Shown in pieces: positions 61,907-64,000 of a stretch of DNA of 64,000 nucleotides (position 1 is the stretch's first letter; each line of letters begins with the position of its first letter). A program made the translations under genes and the position numbers. Below the pieces are notes generated by a model, which saw only the letters and a list, made by a program, of their open reading frames with translations, was not told where the DNA came from and made no database searches. This stretch comes from Druceiella hillmani (lineage: Eukaryota > Arthropoda > Insecta > Lepidoptera > Hepialidae), in the NCBI GenBank assembly GCA_039881145.1, contig JAYKKI010000075.1, positions 62,001 through 126,000 on the forward strand, in the 5' to 3' direction.

Positions 61907-62943
61907 CAATAGGTTTCGATTAAATAAAAAAAATGGAAACTACGTAACAAATATATAGAAGTGAGTAGTTATATTCTTTTAAAAAAATGTCTTAAGAACC
62001 AATTTGAAATGTTCCTCGCGCATTCAATGATACCTGAGGTTCCTAAAATTAACTATTCGAATAATTAAAAAGTGATCTACGTGAATTATTGAGCCACAAT
62101 AGCATGATGGACATATGCATAGATAAAATGAATAGAAATGAAAATGAATAATAGATACGTCGTACAACAACCTAATGGCGGTATGTTACTATTTTGGCAC
62201 GGAATTATAAAACATTCTGATTGAAAGCGTTGTGTGAATGTTGCAGTTATGTATTTTTATGCAAGTTAAGGCCATGACGATAAAAAGTAAGATTACAACC
62301 TCGTGAACAAATGATCACAGCTATGAATTATAAACATAATTAATACCCGTTAATGCAGTTAGGTAATAGACCAAAACATTACTGAGCTTTGTTTTGGTCT
62401 GTTTCAGATATAATTACCCAAATAAAATGAATCACCTCAATACCTTTTTAAATATTTAGTATCAGCATATACGTTGGAAATTAAGTGTACATGAAAGAGA
62501 CAAGGAAAGAGTAAATACACGTAAACAGTTCAAATATACTATCACTTTTGGGCAATAGGTATCATACCCAAATAGCTTGGCAATAGGGATTATACGAAAA
62601 CTTACTGATCGTTATCTTATATATACAAAATGTATACCATACAAAAATATAAAAAGTTAGTGACAACTTAGTTGTTTATTTCATTTGCCTGTTTGGCAAA
62701 AGCTCTGCAAAAAAAAAATTATTGCGTCGTCAAACCTACGTGAGTTGTCATTGGCGGAGATGTTTATTTACGTGTAATGTAATTACAAGTTACGTCATAT
62801 AGCATGGAAGGAAATCCCTTATTGATATTTGGAAAGTAAATTAAAAAAAAAATTTTCCCACCTGTCATTCATCTATTATTTTATTTCTGTATACGTCAAA
62901 TATGCATTTTTTAATTTTTCTTTTAGAACATTTTTTTGATAGC

Positions 62944-62945
<2 letters not shown>
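61907..62945. other. Unannotated AT-rich DNA
   Basis: No gene. A 10-bp perfect hairpin AGACCAAAAC (62369-62378) with GTTTTGGTCT (62391-62400) is present. Confidence 0.5.
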
Positions 62946-62998
<53 letters not shown>

Positions 62999-63005
62999 TA
63001 TATAT
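62946..63005. repeat. (TA)n microsatellite
   Basis: About 58 bp of TA repeats with one TAAA interruption. The minus-strand frame 62876-63124 is repeat-driven. Confidence 0.94.
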
Positions 63006-64000
63006 GAAAAATAAGCAATATTAAAATAATATTCACAAAAAAGTGATATATGCACTCCTGGCTTAATGTTTTCATTGTCTTCATTTTGCGTGTATTTTAA
63101 AAGAACTCTTCTATGACCCATCACTCGAAGGGGTCAAATATTTTTAAAGATACAACAATTTTCTCTTATTTTCCAGATTAATTATTACATTATTTCGAGA
63201 AATTTTAATTTTATTATTACTACTTTCTCTCCTTTTAAGAATTTGTGATACAAAAAATTTGTATAGCAAGTATACATTTTCCGGCCTCGCCAGAATTACA
63301 AGTTTCATTACATAAAATTTAATACAGCAAAAATAACACCCACTGCTTATGTTAGTGAGTTTATTGTAGGGGAGCGGTGTAGATTTTATTATATTTCCGA
63401 GAGTTATACGATATATAAGTATTTTGGTAGGTGTAATATATTAAATTGATGTTATTCTATGAGGTTATACAACGCGAATATTCCGGTGTAATAGCAAGGG
63501 TATCTGCAAGTTAGAACAAGGTTATACCCCTAAATGTTACATTGTAATTTAATTATATAAAATTCAATAATACGAAACGCAGGAAACAAAACTTTAATGT
63601 ATCGTAAAATGGAGTAAAAATATGATAATTTTGCGCAATATATGGTAAAAATCATTGCAAAATTTGCGACTTCAAAAAAACCTATTCTGTTATTTATATA
63701 AGAAATTAATTAGTTATTTTTTAATACAGCAATTTAATTAACTCTCATGATCATTACACAGTTTCCTCAATTAGACTTATTTCAAAATATTCCAGTCGAT
63801 CTGAAAACGTTTTCTTTAATTAAAATTAGATGAAAATAAAATGAAATATGATTAGAAGTTTGACATCTCCTATTCACCTTCAAAATATATTCAAATCGTG
63901 TATTTTATGAATATTAAACCCACCTTTACGTGTACGTATGACGAAAGTCTCATCGACGTCCTATTCAGAGCGTCAAATGGAATTGAAATTACTAAAGCTT
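63006..64000. other. Unannotated AT-rich DNA to window end
   Basis: No gene or element recognised. Confidence 0.5.

Overview
The window is AT-rich (roughly 70 percent by eye) nuclear DNA from an insect. I see no intact host gene in 64 kb: every open frame is short, and the only ones I can name are broken transposable elements. The insect assignment rests on a mariner with insect-type transposase motifs, a Ty1/copia relic, two LINE relics, a tRNA-derived SINE family, and short phrases typical of dispersed insect repeats (for example GTTCCGTACC at about 23.05 kb, CTTCAAAAAAGGAGGAGG at 51.06 kb, and a degenerate 'CTAGCTG...GGCTTTGCTCGCGT' phrase at 39.49 kb). Several of these phrases are familiar from Lepidoptera, but I would not go beyond 'insect, possibly lepidopteran'.

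Layout. 0-1 kb: a decayed LINE endonuclease region. 2-5.7 kb: two partial copies of a long diverged repeat unit. 5.7-17.9 kb: mostly featureless AT-rich DNA with hairpins, a 226-bp tandem duplication, a LINE 3' end (10.4-10.9 kb) and a GC-richer island (13.2-13.5 kb). 17.9-48.2 kb: further direct copies of the same unit, starting near 17.9, 27.1 (truncated), 29.4 and 41.2 kb, interrupted by a SINE, a perfect 234-bp palindrome, a 205-bp inverted repeat holding a hammerhead-ribozyme-like core, and private tandem arrays. 48-57.7 kb: a mosaic of dispersed repeats, a 130-bp tandem array, a dead mariner, a second SINE copy and an internally deleted copia element. 58.46-61.91 kb: a 3.4-kb foldback structure with two ~1.3-kb inverted arms around an 0.85-kb spacer with a ~40-bp minisatellite. 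Ten (TA)n tracts are scattered throughout, some joined to (TG)n.

The most unexpected structure is the long-range one. The same noncoding sequence blocks recur on the same strand in the same relative order (called here J, H, E/I, F, G, A, B, K, C, D), with J-to-J spacing of about 11.5-11.7 kb. This looks like an old, heavily diverged tandem segmental array. No shared coding exon was found, so what was duplicated is unknown. All alignments were made by eye: boundaries are approximate and identities were not computed.
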